From Schoenoplectus triqueter (Eukaryota > Streptophyta > Magnoliopsida > Poales > Cyperaceae): 33,511 bases of DNA. Where the stretch lies: assembly GCA_964058805.1 (NCBI GenBank), contig CAXKVV010001392.1, positions 1 through 33,511 on the forward strand, written 5' to 3'. Both the position numbers and the translations under genes were made by a program. Every line of letters starts with the position of its first letter. Within the stretch, counting starts at the first letter, position 1. Below are positions 1-12,096 of the stretch, piece by piece. The notes under the pieces are model-generated. The model had not been told where the DNA came from. It made no database searches and saw only the letters and a program-made list of their open reading frames with translations.

Positions 1-1030
1 GCATTAGAAGTCTTAAAATTATTCATCTTATGTCTTAATATATATTAACACAAATCTTACTTTTAACTTTGGATAATATATAATTCAAAAAATATTTATC
101 AAACACTCATAGAGCTAAATCTCTATACCTAATTATTCTCATCTTAACACTTAACAATTAAATTCTTAATACTGATTAATAAGTCATATTTTACTTTAAA
201 AGATTTAAAATTTTATAATATTTTCTGAATATAGATATTCTTATTATCTTAACTAAGACCTTGTAATTGATAAATTTATATTTAATATTTTAGGGCCTTA
301 TAATTTATTTTATAAAAAAATAATGTCAATAAATAATAAAAATTATCTTTATATCTCATATCATTAAGTCATAATATTGTCAAAAATATATAATAGGTAT
401 GTAACACAAAATAATATTTTTAAAATAATTATGAAAAAATAGATTTAATATTTAATACAAATATGTCTTAATATCTACCATAACACATCTTAATGCATCA
501 TTTAAAATATAATTTATAGTTTAGTCTTAATTTTTACTATTATAAATAAATCTAAATATATATTACATTCGCACTTCAATATGTAGTATACACTTACTAA
601 CTAAAATTTATATGAATATATCATTCAAAATAAATTTTAAATTTGAGTCTTAATTTTTATTAGTACAAATAATATAGTCTTTGCTAGTTTTGTGTTAAAG
701 TTCCTTCAATATCAATTCTCAATATTACGATCAAGTCTTTATAGTTTGTATAATAATACTTTATGTCAAGTACAATTAAGTCTTCATATCTATTATACTA
801 AGTCTGACGCACATATATTTAGTATAATAAAATGTTTTTTTTTATTCTCTCATATCTCTTAACCAATTAATTTGAATGATTACCCAAATTTTATCTTTTT
901 ACTCCCAAAAATTAATCTTACTTCACTTCTTGATCAACCAAGCTTAAAAATATGAGGTTCAATACATTATCTTTGTGTATGAGAAGTAAAATGATGATTT
1001 AAATACTTAAAACATTAGAGCAGTTGCTTA
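1..1030. other. AT-rich intergenic DNA, no gene seen
   Basis: Very AT-rich. The word GTCTTAAT and AAATCTTA-like strings recur at irregular spacing, and two stretches near 520-570 and 640-670 (AGTCTTAATTTTTA...) are similar, which hints at a decayed repeat. No ORF or RNA gene is supported. Confidence 0.7.
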
Positions 1031-1035
1031 AAACT

Positions 1036-1230
1036 TCACATATTATCTTCTTGGCCTAGAGAAAATATTTGATCAATCAATTGAGATTCACCCGCACTAA
1101 ATCGCTCCAATCGAATTTCTAACTGAGATATTTTTTTTTCATTAGTTTCTCCCAAATCATTAATCCATTTAATGTGTAATTTTGCTCATTGTGTTTTCCT
1201 CATCGCTAGTTTTTCAACGATATATGCCAT
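1036..1230 (-). pseudogene. Decayed coding fragment, 64 codons with one internal stop
   Basis: From the ATG at 1230 the minus strand reads MAYIVEKLAMRKTQ, a TGA, then AKLHIKWINDLGETNEKKIS and QLEIRLERFSAGESQLIDQI to a TGA at 1036. The residue composition, with charged heptads suggesting a helix, is unlike random AT-rich DNA, where Lys, Asn, Ile and Phe dominate. A single point stop splits it. I do not recognise the family; a transposon-encoded protein is the likeliest source. Confidence 0.35.
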
Positions 1231-1239
1231 GAAGGGTAA

Positions 1240-2050
1240 CTCTCAAAGATGAGGGAGATACTATTGGAGCTTTGGTTCAAATAGGTGACACACGTTTTTT
1301 CATTTTCTTTCAAATCTAAATTGAATAACAATTAGAAAGTAGTTAGATTAGTTAAGATAGTTGGGGTATAGAATGAGTTTAGAAGTTGGGTATAGAAATT
1401 TTTTCTCTTTAAAGAATTTTGAAAAAAAAATATAATATTATTTATAATTACAATCATGATGAAAAAATAATAATAATAGTTGTAATAGTAATAGTAATAG
1501 GGTTTACCAACATCGATAGTAGTAATAATTGCAGAGCAACAATAACAACAGTATAATGATAATAATTTAATATGATATATAATTTCCACTACTTCATAAC
1601 TTGAGGAATAATTTATATCATATAGAGTGTTTTTAAGTTATGAAGCTATATTTTTTATTCTCACTTATTACCCTTAAATTATGCATTTTAACTCCATAAG
1701 TGAAAAACACTATGTCTCAACCAAATATGATATAAAAGTGTAATATAAATTTTGTGTGTGTGAGAGATAGTTAAAACACTATAACTTCTGAAAAATAAAA
1801 AAGATCTTACAACTTTTGAATTGTTATAATTTGTATTGCACGGATGTGGGTGCAAGTACCTTATCGTATTAGATACATTGCGGATATATGATATGTCAAT
1901 TTAAAAAAACGGCATAAAGATAAATAAATATATATAATATTTTTATATAAAAATAAATATATAATACATAAAAAATAAAAAATAGATATGTACATTATTT
2001 TTGTTAATGGTCATAATATGTATGTCAAATTCACTACTAACACAAATGAA
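1240..2050. other. AT-rich intergenic DNA with a trinucleotide-rich tract
   Basis: Contains AAT/GTA/ACA-rich sequence at 1440-1570, which generates a Tyr-rich minus-strand ORF. Near 1835-1900, CACGGATGTGGGTGCAAGTAC resembles a dispersed plant repeat. No gene is seen. Confidence 0.65.
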
Positions 2051-2057
2051 GAGATGA

Positions 2058-2115
2058 TATAGCGGTCTTAAGCATAAATGGATGTATCTCATTTCATTGA
2101 GTTTAAATCTCACTC
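2058..2115 (+). repeat. Possible SINE head with A- and B-box-like motifs
   Basis: TATAGCGGTCTTAAGC (2058-2073) resembles a polymerase III A box, and GAGTTTAAATCTCACTC (from about 2099) resembles a B box, at tRNA-like spacing. The sequence does not fold into an intact tRNA. Downstream to about 2290 is GC-richer sequence with TACTCGGTACCTACTCGTAC-like words. The call is tentative. Confidence 0.22.
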
Positions 2116-2289
2116 ATGCACTTAATTTTCTAAAATTTCTGAGTTTCACTGCACCCAACCGTATCGGAGACCATATTGGCTTATCAAACCAATTAAAATA
2201 ATCAGATACACCACATGGCGTACTCGGTACCTACTCGTACCAAACCCGATGCATACCCCCACTCGATATTTGTTCGACTAGATATATTA

Positions 2290-4966
2290 AGTGCGTGTAT
2301 AACATAGGTTATAATGATTTTTTATAGTCATTATGTATTTATTTTAATTGTTACTAAGTTTACCTTTAAGGATTTTCTTTCTAATTTGAGTGAGAGTGAA
2401 GAGAAAGAGAAGATAATTCACTAATTTGAGTAAGAGTGGAGAGAAAGAGAAGAGAACTAAGAGAATTTTAAAATTACTATATCTTAAATTGAAAGGTTAT
2501 AATTAAAAAAAGTATTCATCTTTATTCACCTCTTCAAATAAAATCCTAGAAGAAAGGTTTAAAATAATTATTCCTTTATTTTTCATCCCTCTTCCACATT
2601 AATCATCATTGGAGCATAGCTAAAAGGTTGCTCCTTAGTAAAATAAAGAAAATAAATGAAAAAAAATAAAGTTATAAAACATTCATTTTATTATTGAGTT
2701 AGAATAGTATGAGGAGAGAAAAATAAAAAATATTTTCCTTTATATCTTTAATATTTGTTTCCTCATAATTTGGAGGGAAAAATTCAATATTTTTATTTTT
2801 TCATCTCTTTTTTCTTTCCTTTATTCCTATTTCAAGATTTTTATTTCTTCCATCATTGTATTGATTTTTCTAAAAAGTGTGTTAAGATAAATAAATCATT
2901 CGAATATCTCATAAAATTTTGATATTAGTTTATAATGTGTTATTAGCTAGATTTGTATCCGCTTCCTACAATATATAACAATTCACATCAATTTAAAGTT
3001 TTTCAACCATGGAAATATTTCGGATCCAATTTGTTTTATCAACTTCATTCAATATTCATATGCACCACTTTTGTCATCTTTGGATCATCCCAAAAACTTT
3101 ATCACATTACTTTCAAAAAAACAAAGGTAATTTATATTTCAATTTAATTTGATATTAATGTGTATTATTCTTATCATCCTTGGATGATAAAAAATATCTT
3201 TATATAATATTTTCATGATTCAAATATGTTAACACAATATTCTCTATTTGATGTAAAATTATAGTGTAAATTCATCATATCTCAGCTTTTAATATAATTA
3301 ATTAATTTTTTTATTCATATATGAAAGTATAAAAAATATATCTTAAAGAATGTATATATCATTAGTTCAACATATAGTTACTCTTGGAACTTTACATCGC
3401 CTCTCTCATCTCATCAACCTTCATTCAATGATTTGATATATAATTAATTAAGCTAATTTTAAACTTATATTATATTATTTATTAATTGATTAGTTGACTA
3501 GTAACATTCATTCTTAATATCTTATTTTTTAACACTTTTCATCAAAGCTTAGGTGAGTTTTTAGAAATCTATGTTATTCTTAGATTAGACCACATAACAA
3601 ATTTCAACTTAGAAATTAATCATATATAATATCTTTAATGACTTTATCTATCTTCATGAAAAGTGGAAAATATCTTTTTTTTCCCTTTCCATGATACATG
3701 CATGATATTTTATCATTTTTCATGAACTATCTATTTATTTGTCAGACAAACACCATACCGTGAACATAACATCGATTTTCTCTTTCTCTCAATCTTCTAC
3801 CACCACAACCACCTCCACAAACCCAACCACTTCCACAAACTCATCCACTTTAACTAACTCAACCACCTTAACAACATTTCCAATTTTTTTATTCTCATAT
3901 TCGATATTTTCCCGGCTTCAATGTATCTGCTCAACTTACCTTCTGAGAAAGTCGAATTCTATCATTTCTCTTCTGCAAACAAACATCTTGAGTGAAGAAA
4001 TATCACAACTAATATATTTATTATTATAACTAATAATTAATGATATTCTAGATTGCTAGATTTTTTTTTGATAAGAGAGTACATTATAGAAGAAGTCATC
4101 AATTACACAAATTTCTACCCATGTAGTTAAACAAGCTATTACTCACCTCATTCTTCATATTCTAGACATATTGAAAATAATATGAAGTTCATCAATTGAT
4201 TGATATTAATGTTATTGTTTTTATAATCTTAGTATTTCAAAAGAGATAATCTATATTAATCATCTAGTTTCTGAGGTTTATTAAGATTAACTATTCTCAT
4301 CATATTTTCCTTCTATGGGTTCAACAAGCCTTGATGATTTCTTTATTAATAATATTAACTTATATTATACATCTCATTTGAATTTGCTTTTATTTTTTAT
4401 GACTTGCAATATCATCTATTTTTGTGTATGTTGACGATGATGATGGTGACAATATTAATCATCATCAACTCAGTAAATATTTTCTTAGTTAAATTATATC
4501 CCATAAATACTGACAATTGCATAAAAATTGAAGACTTCACATAGTTTCTTAAGATTGAAGTTTATCTCATATTTTCAATAATTCCATCTTCTCTAAAACG
4601 ATTAATCTATAATTTTCTTTATTAAATTAAAAATGGTTAATTCATAAATTTTCTTATGTAAGACAAGATAGATAGTGAAAAATAAATAGTATAACAATTT
4701 CATGAGTTAACAATCTAAGATGAATGATACAAAGAAATAATTCTTATATATCTAAGAATAAAATAAAAAACCTTTAATATACAAATATAACATGATTAGT
4801 AATCAACTTTATTTTTAATCAAATTTCTATTTTCATGTACTCATCCTCATTGAATGATGATGATGGTGATATCTATATTTTCAGGTACTTGATACACATC
4901 ATTTGTCATGACCTCATGTTGAATTTGTTGGTTAGATAATTGATGTTTTATAGCATTTTTTTCATT

Positions 4967-4970
<4 letters not shown>
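2290..4970. other. AT-rich intergenic DNA, no gene seen
   Basis: Holds purine-rich patches (GTGAGAGTGAAGAGAAAGAG, duplicated near 2389-2450) and an ACC/ACT-rich imperfect repeat at 3798-3870 (AACCACTTCCACAAACTC units) that yields a Thr/Ser-rich frame with no ATG. No splice-consistent exons are recognised. Confidence 0.65.

Positions 4971-4999
<29 letters not shown>
4971..4999. repeat. (TA)n microsatellite
   Basis: Fourteen uninterrupted TA dinucleotides. Confidence 0.97.
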
Positions 5000-5002
<3 letters not shown>

Positions 5003-5246
5003 GTTCCAAAAGCTTATTTTTCACATTATTAAAAACACTAATCATATCCTTCAAGATCTTGTAATTGTGATATATTTTTCATTTTCTACGGCGATAACTT
5101 TAATATTACTTTTTGTTCAACAATTAGATAATTTATTTTATAACAAATTAGTAATTTTATTTATCATCTATCTTTGTCTTTAAAAGAAGATAAAAGAAGA
5201 AAGGAAGAGAGGAGGAATGATATCTGTCCAAACTAATTTACTTATT

Positions 5247-5365
5247 CTATAACATTAAAAAAATTAAAATGACAATAAAAAACGATGAAAGGTGATAAAA
5301 TATTATAACATTAAAAAGTTAAATTGACAAAAACAGATGATGAAAAGTGATGAAAAATATTGTAT
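5247..5365. repeat. Two-copy tandem duplication, unit about 55-60 bp
   Basis: ATAACATTAAAAAAATTAAA...GATGAAAGGTGATAAAATAT is followed by ATAACATTAAAAAGTTAAAT...GATGAAAAGTGATGAAAAAT, an imperfect direct duplication. It has no coding content. Confidence 0.55.
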
Positions 5366-5697
5366 ATAAATAAACTTGATCAAATTTGTGCCCTCCTCCA
5401 AATTGGATATGCAATACTAATATATAACCTCTCTTTGTGATCCATTCTAGCCCCTCCTATTTCTTCTTTATCCTCCCTCTCCTATGAAACATAGTATAAT
5501 ATTTCATATATTGAGATTTATAAATTATATTTATTTATATAATATTAAAATTTTAGGAGAAAATAATTAGTAAAATTTCATCAAAATATTATTGGTCTCT
5601 TTTTCTCTTTCAACTCTCTACTTTTGTTTTTTTTTTGTTAAAAGTCTTAACATTGGGTTTGCACTTGTTGGATTTCCTCGAAGGTAATATATGGAAG

Positions 5698-5835
5698 ATA
5701 ATTTTCATCATCATATCATTAATAATAATAATTATTATTATTATAATTATAATAATATTTTTTTCATTATTACTGTTGTTATACTGGTGTTGTTGTTATT
5801 ATTGTACTACTGCTATTATTGTTATTGATTATTTT
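5698..5835. repeat. ATT/GTT-rich low-complexity tract
   Basis: Irregular runs of ATT, AAT and GTT trinucleotides. A similar tract in the opposite orientation lies at 1440-1570. Both give artefactual ORFs rich in Ile, Tyr or Leu. Confidence 0.8.
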
Positions 5836-6049
5836 TAGCAATATCATAATGCTAAAAAAATATTGGTGAATTTTGAGAGAATACCTATCATCACGTGATA
5901 AATCTTAAATCTAAAATCTTTAAAGAAACAAATACTTGAATTAGTGATTGGATTTGGATAACTTAAAAAAAATATCCAACGGAATACCTCACATATATAA
6001 TGTAGGATTAGGATACACTGTTCTAGTTTTCTATGTTAACATCATACAA

Positions 6050-6560
6050 TATTAACACTGCAAATGAATTAAATTCAATCAAATTAGTGAGTGTTTGAGT
6101 TTGATTTGAAATTAATTCGAACTAGTTTGATTCAAATTAGAAAGACAGTTTTAAACTAAAATAAGACTTTAAAATTTGATTTGTTTAAATTCGAACTAGT
6201 TTGATTTGATTCATAATAGTTTGAAATTGAGTTAGAAACTAAATGTGGGGAGCTTGATATTAGAATGTGTTCCTCTTTCATTAATGTTGGATCCTCCATT
6301 CTGAAATTTACGTTGACTTTTAATTTTATTTGCAGATCCGTAAACTTTACCCCGACTAGTTGAAGGTTTGTGTTATCGGATAGAATAAAAATTTATCAAC
6401 AAGGATCGAGAATATTCTCTCAGAATTGGACGGTGTAAATATAATCAAGATTCGAACTTCATTAGTTTGCAAACCAGTTTCAAACGTACTATTTAAAGTT
6501 TGAATTTGATTCGTATCCAATTCGAAACGAACTGATCCGATTTAAAATAGATTTAGATTT
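6050..6560. repeat. TTCGAA-rich degenerate repeat, possibly an old MITE
   Basis: TTCGAACTAGTTTGATT occurs at 6116-6132 and again at 6190-6206 in the left part. Inverted counterparts (CCAATTCGAAACGAACTGATC, GTTTGAATTTGATTCG) lie near 6500-6540. The pattern is that of a decayed element with TTCGAA-rich inverted arms. I cannot place its ends or a target duplication. Confidence 0.35.
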
Positions 6561-7049
6561 CAAGGCAAATTGTTGTCATAGTTTCAGCTGTGGCAGCAGA
6601 TTGAGATGCATATAATGTACACCGAATACTTGTTTTCTAATTTCTACCCTCTGAGCGCGTTGATCATGCTTTCGTAATTAAGAAATCGCTCTTATCGCCG
6701 AAACCTCCGCTTTCAAGTAGCTGGTACATAATATCTCAATCTCTCTTTTGTGAGACGTGGAAAGCCAAAAGGAATATTATCAGAGAACCCCAGAAACATA
6801 AATGAAGACAAATTAGTTTAAGAAACAAATAAATACAGCAGGTACGCCTATCACGAAAAAAAAGGTGAAAGAAAAAAAGACCCCGGGTTCTCGAATAAGA
6901 TGAGAAAAATTAACGTCGGTTCATAGTTTTATAGGACTTAAATTCAGAGACGCTGCTGATTAGACTTTTTTATTTAACAAAAGTTCATCCATTTTCGGTT
7001 TTTCCACTTACCATAGTTTCATACTGGTACGACAAAACATCTTTTGCTT

Positions 7050-7210
7050 TATATATCTAGACATCTAGTATAGTTTTCCTTCTGGCCATGACCCTGTTTC
7101 TTCTCAAATTTTCCATTAACTAGCTTAGCCATGGCTTCTAGTGTCGTTGATTCCATGAATATTTGTGCTTGATAATCAATAGTAGAAAGTATGATGTTGA
7201 CGGGGAATAA
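7050..7210 (-). pseudogene. Coding-like fragment of about 50 codons, unrecognised
   Basis: On the minus strand an open frame from about 7210 reads LFPVNIILSTIDYQAQIFME, then STTLEAMAKLVNGKFEKK and a stop near 7050. An internal ATG would give a 35-residue peptide starting MESTTLEAM. The composition looks more like coding sequence than its surroundings. It lies about 830 bases downstream of the DUF1635 stop codon on the same strand, too far and too short to be an obvious exon of it. Confidence 0.25.
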
Positions 7211-8040
7211 TCATTAAAGGCATTGAAGGAAAAGAAAAAAAGACCTAGTGTTCAACAAATAATAGGCTACTCCATGATTGCATGATATTGTTTATATTTT
7301 ATAGGGATTAATTATGTCATCGTTAGTTCTATCCCTTTTTTCCTTTCCAGGCCCACCAACAATCAATTAGATCCAACCCATATAATTGCTAAAATTCTCG
7401 TGTAGTGTTGTCTCACGACCTCACGGGTGAAAAGCATCATGACTTCATGAGTCACATTATAATCCACATGCAGATGTGCTCGTGTTGTATCCAGTCTTAG
7501 GTTACAATTAGGCCATAATTCAGAGTTCACATGTGAACATATCAGTTGTACTAAATTAGTAGATTTTTGAAATTGAGGTTACTAAATTGAAATATTGTAA
7601 GTAATTGGATAATGCCAACTTTACTAATAGTAACAAGGTTAATAACTCCAAGTACATGGTGAAGGGCAAAATCACGAATGAAATCAATTTCCACTGATGG
7701 ACACATGCAATTAATAGGTATTGAAATATTACTAAAAAAGGGTAAATTCATTTACAAATTAAAGACTAAATTTCAGATGTATTATCCACAAGATCATTTT
7801 CTTGTGGTATTCATTCAGGGGAGTTATTAATTATTTACAATTAATTGTAAGCGAATCCTCTAGGAGAAAAAAGATAAATCAAATACAGCTAATTTCTGCT
7901 GAATTTTACCATCAACTATAATTGACCCACAAATTATAATCCGAAAAGAAGCCACAAACGAACTACACCAAATCCCTGATTTTCATTTTCGGCCCAGCAC
8001 TCCTAAGCTAACTACACCAAATATAAGATCATCATGTTGC

Positions 8041-8972
8041 TCAAAAATGGAAGTTTTGCACACCACCTGTAAGTTCCCTGCCCAATTTGGCATTATTCTC
8101 TGGTGACATAGAAGCCGGCATTGCTGACAAACCAAGCCCGTCAGCAAAAGCTTTCTCTTGTAACAACTCCGCCTCCTCACGCAATTCCCTACCGGGGGAG
8201 AAGAGGGGAATGTCAAAGCACCGTGCCGCAGGAGGTGGGTGGCGCCACTTCGGCAATGGTCCTGCTAGCAAGAGTGTCTGAAGTAGCGGTCCTGCTGTGA
8301 CCACTGCCTCTACTAGCTTTCCCTTCTCTGGCAGGCCCTTTTTCATTGCCATCTCTTCTAAACCTGCTATCTCCAGCTTGACATCCTTGGATAGTACTAC
8401 TGGCACCTGCACTGATACTGGATTGGGACTGGTACCTGCTAAATTACAACGGATAAAAGGAAATATGTTACACATGTAATAACTAAGAAAATATTCAACA
8501 TGAAAATGAAAATTAGAACATTAGTCAAAGAAAAAAAATATTGTAATTACTGCTCTATATCTAATTACTAGTAAAAAAAAAGAAAATTAAGACATTAGTC
8601 GTATCTCCACGTTCCTGCAATTACTACTTTATAACATAGTAACTCACCATTGCTACTCTCATCTTCTTCAGTGGAGTTAGTGGTGTCGGAAGTGGGGTGG
8701 GGCTGGGGATGTGAGGAAAGGAGGAGAAGGAGGGTGTGGCACTGCCGCCGTAGTTCGTCGCGTTCACGAGTGGCGGTGTCAAGAAGCTGGGACAGTTGGA
8801 TGGCTTGTGCTTCCATCCGTCGGAGCTCTTCATGAGCAGCAAGACGGGTCGATTGCAGCTCGGCAGTGGCGCAAAGGAGAGCCTGTCGGAGGTCGGCCTC
8901 AGAGCAAGGATGTGGGTCCCACAGAAAGGGAATTGAAGCGAGAGGAGGAGGAGGGTGGATGGGGTTGGACAT
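8041..8972 (-). CDS. DUF1635 family protein, two exons, 240 aa
   Basis: Exon 1 is 8972-8648 and exon 2 is 8438-8041, read on the minus strand. I chose the ATG at 8972; the open frame extends 21 codons further upstream but without another ATG. The donor AATG|GTGAGT (8647) is consensus and leaves phase 1, which exon 2 completes to give 240 residues and a TGA stop. Residues 1-17 are Pro-rich. Residues 24-85 form a coiled coil of the family type (SEADLRQALLCATAELQSTR, then HEELRR and TRERDELRR). Residues 86-108 are a polar Ser/Thr/Glu linker. Residues 143-178 carry the family signature LPEKGKLVEAVVTAGPLLQT followed by LLLAGPLPKWRHPPP. DUF1635 proteins are plant-specific, usually 200-300 aa, and have no established biochemical activity; the coiled coil suggests dimerisation. 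No neighbour suggests a pathway. The frame is intact, so it is probably functional. The family call is from motif recognition, not a search. Confidence 0.9.
8435..8440 (-). promoter_or_regulatory. NAGNAG tandem 3' splice site of the DUF1635 gene
   Basis: On the minus strand the intron ends ...TTTAG|CAG|GTACC. Both AGs keep phase 1. Use of the first AG (exon 2 from 8438) gives SSN-A-GTSP; use of the second (from 8435) gives SSN-GTSP. The two products differ by one alanine at residue 109, in the linker between the coiled coil and the conserved C-terminal block. Confidence 0.75.
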
Positions 8973-9092
8973 TGGAAGGATGGAGAATTGGAATGGATAT
9001 GTGGGGGTATTAATTTGATTGGATGAGGGAGGCAAAAGGTTGTGGGAGACAGAGAGAGGAATCAGTACAACGTGTCAGAGAAGAAGAAGAAA

Positions 9093-9115
9093 GGATGGAT
9101 GGATGGATGGATGGG
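9093..9115. repeat. (GGAT)n microsatellite in the DUF1635 5' leader
   Basis: Five consecutive GGAT units followed by GGGT. It lies about 120 bases upstream of the DUF1635 start codon, so it would be transcribed as (AUCC)n in the leader if transcription starts near 9215. Confidence 0.85.
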
Positions 9116-9244
9116 TGGGGAGCCAGTGTCAGGAAGAAAAGGAAAAAAAGAAGAGACACTGGTCTCAGAATCTCAGAAGGGTAATGGAGTGATTGTAGTT
9201 TTGGGAACTGAGAATTGTAGGAGCCCAGCTAGAATGACAAGTTC

Positions 9245-9252
9245 CTTAAATA
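9245..9252 (-). promoter_or_regulatory. Candidate TATA box of the DUF1635 gene
   Basis: TATTTAAG on the minus strand, about 270 bases upstream of the ATG. If used, the transcript would begin near 9215-9220, and the leader would contain the GGAT/ATCC repeat at 9093-9115 and a CT-rich stretch (TTTCTTCTTCTTCTC on the minus strand). It is an imperfect TATA match, assigned by position only. Confidence 0.3.
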
Positions 9253-9259
9253 GCTAAGC

Positions 9260-11449
9260 ATCAATTAGAAAAAGTTGGTTAAGTTCTGCAGGCGCCAACC
9301 ATTAATGCCCCAGAAAGAAAAAGAAAGTGTCTTTATTTTCTGTAACCTTCAAACCAGTGGGATTCTCGGTTATATCATCACATGGATAAGCTTTTGCGCT
9401 CATTTCACTGACAGATGGAACCCGCAAAATTATAATTTGTGGAGTGAGTACTTTTCGGTCGAATTTATTCTCTGTTCATTTGTAATAGAGAATCTGAATT
9501 TTCCTATGCAAGTGTTAACCGGACTGACTGCGTTGAGTCTAAATTTTCTTTTTCAGATTTTCGTAAATGTAATTTCCTTAAAAATATATTTTCTGCTCAT
9601 TAATTTTGATTTGGAAATAATAATACAAATACTACATTAAAATAAACTGAAAGCAGTAAATTAAAATTTAGTTATTTATGAAATAAAATCTTCTTCTTGC
9701 CTAAAATTTTATTATTCACTGTTCCTTGTTTTGAAAATCCATGTACCAAATAACAGTGGTTAGCACTTAGCACCCCATCCCCTAAAGAAAAAAAAAGCAA
9801 GAAGCAGCTGCAACTGTGATCTCTAATTAATGTGTATTGTATGTGTTCAAATAAACATCATTTAGTTCAATATGGTAGGCAAATGTTAGGTCAGTCGGCC
9901 ACACTTCCCTTGGATCTTCCTAAAAGGATGCATCAAAATGGATTTGCTTATACATATCGGACAAGACAAATATAGACTTTGGCAATGTTACCTTGACTGG
10001 GGCAGTTGACTAAGGACTGAAAAACTTAGTATGGTCCAAATTTGTATAGCTAGGTTTTGGCACAATTCATTAATTATTTTTTGTTAAGGACAGTTTTGTA
10101 TGAGCTTTATTCATTAACTCATCCTCATTTCATTAATTGATAATTGATTATGGTTTGCCGACAGAAGTCATATTATCCTATTTTGTTGACAAAATTGCAT
10201 CATCATCATTTTAATTATGTCCAAACTCCAAAGGACAACCGATGAACTGAACCCGGATTTTATTTATTTATTTTAATAGGTAAAATTATTTAAATTAGAA
10301 AATATTAAGTACTAGCCTTTGAAAGACTGACCTTTCAAATATCTACTATTTTTGATATTCATGTCCTTTGTTTTCTCCTTTTCTTTAACAAAAATATGAA
10401 TATTGTCAAAAAAAATTCCTCAATTTCTAAATTCTAAGACATTAATTTTTCTGAAGCGCAAATTATTTTTTTTATATGTATGGAATAAAATTTTCGGAGA
10501 GTTCATACAACTCTTTATTTCTTTTTTCTTTCAAAGTGTCAGCTACTTTGAATCTTTATACGCATATATATTTCTTTGAACCAACTAAAGAACTAGAGAA
10601 GACTTGAGATGGCAAAAGGCTTGTGTTACTCAATATAATATATATCATTCGTTTACTTCTTGTGCTAAAAATGATCTATTTTAGAACCAAATCAACTGAT
10701 TTACCAGCTACTTTATTAGATATTTAATTATAGAGATACAATATTTTAAAACTCTCCTATATTATCTATATCTCTATTTCTACTTCTTATTAAGTATGTA
10801 AGTGTTATGATTTTATAACGATCTAGTTTTTTTATTGAATTTCTAGAGCTAATATCAGTTATTGAATTGAATTATTCGTTAAATAATGTTACTATCTCTG
10901 TAGTCATTTGTGTTGAAGTTATAATTTTCTCTCAATTTTGATTGTTATACGAAATACTGTATAATTTAGAAGTACAATTGCTCTATTTTTTTTAGATTAC
11001 CATCAATTATGAATCTCAACTTTTCTTAAATTCTGAATGTCGACTTTTCTTTTAATTTTGTATTTATTTTACATTAATTATGTATTCATAATTAAAATTT
11101 ATATTAATTACTAAATTTTTTTTATTTTTATTTCTTTTTTTTCACATAAATATATCAAGTCTTATACTTTTAAAAAATATCATCATAACAATAGACGGAT
11201 AAAATTCAGTAAATGCGTAATGAAGGTATCGGGTCATTACATGTGATTCGTGCCGGTTCTGAAATATTCTATTGCACGCAGAATTGTCTATAAAAGCTGT
11301 CTAATAATATCAACTTTAGTTGGGATTAGAAAACATTACTTTTGAATATTTATATGTACACAGAAAGAAATCACCTGCACACCTAAGGAAGGAAGGTTTC
11401 GATAACCGAAAAAAATATGGAAAATTAAATATGTTTTTAATGGGCATGT
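9260..11449. other. Intergenic DNA, no gene seen
   Basis: 9260-9450 is less AT-rich and includes a 121-codon plus-strand frame starting at a GTG/TTG-type codon with no recognisable domain; it may be distal promoter of the DUF1635 gene. The remainder is AT-rich with no supported exon. Confidence 0.6.
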
Positions 11450-11458
11450 TAAATAATA

Positions 11459-12087
11459 GGGCTGCATAAAAGAAATTCGGGTTCATAGTTCAGCTCGGGT
11501 TCATCTTAGATTCGAGTTAATTTGACTCGACCTAATTTGATTTGAGTTAATCATAATCGATATTTAAATGAGCTGAGTTTGAGTTAGGGTTGATTCAGTT
11601 TGTGTCTTGACTCAACTTGAATAATAATAGTTTTTATATTTTTTTTCTGCTCAACTCTAATCTAATAATCTCTCTCTCATTATCTCACCATTTCAACGGT
11701 TTAACGGCTTCTCGTACTCGCTCGTGACTCAACTCGTATATCTGACTCGATAGTTTTTTTTTGCTGGTTCATCCGTTCAAATTAATGCAACAAAGATGTC
11801 ATTGAAAATATAGTCTATTGATATATCAATTTTATACTAAGTCATGTATTATTTTTGTAGATATAGCAACTTTATATTTTGTAGATATAACAAATATAAA
11901 TGTAAAATTGAGTGAATGTACATGCATTGACTTGTGAGTCAACTCGTGAACTAGCTCAAATAGTAATGAGTCGAAAATTGAGCTAGACTTTTTAGCTTGA
12001 AGCGTTTCATGAATTTGACTCGAATTTTTATGAGCCGAACTTGAGCTAAGCTCGGCTCGCTCAAACTCGACTCATTTACAGCATTAC
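11459..12087. mobile_element. hAT-like MITE, 629 bp, flanked by TAAATAATA
   Basis: Direct repeats TAAATAATA (11450-11458 and 12088-12096) flank a segment with imperfect inverted ends: GGGCTGCATAAA on the left and GTAATGCTGTAAATGAG as the complement of the right. Both ends are rich in TCGAGT/GAGCTCGG words, for example GAGCCGAACTTGAGCTAAGC on the right and AGTTCAGCTCGGGTTC on the left. There is no ORF. The duplication is AT-rich, so its exact length (8 or 9 bp) and the superfamily are uncertain. Confidence 0.6.
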
Positions 12088-12096
12088 TAAATAATA

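Noticed and set aside
2040..2290. tRNA gene
   Set aside because: Only weak A- and B-box-like motifs are present; no acceptor stem or cloverleaf can be formed.
3739..4029. 96-codon Thr/Ser-rich plus-strand ORF
   Set aside because: It starts at TTG, has no upstream ATG, and reflects an imperfect ACC/ACT-rich repeat.
8087..9013. Several plus-strand ORFs of 60-100 codons opposite the DUF1635 exons
   Set aside because: They are antisense shadows of GC-rich exons; the minus-strand frames carry the conserved family motifs.
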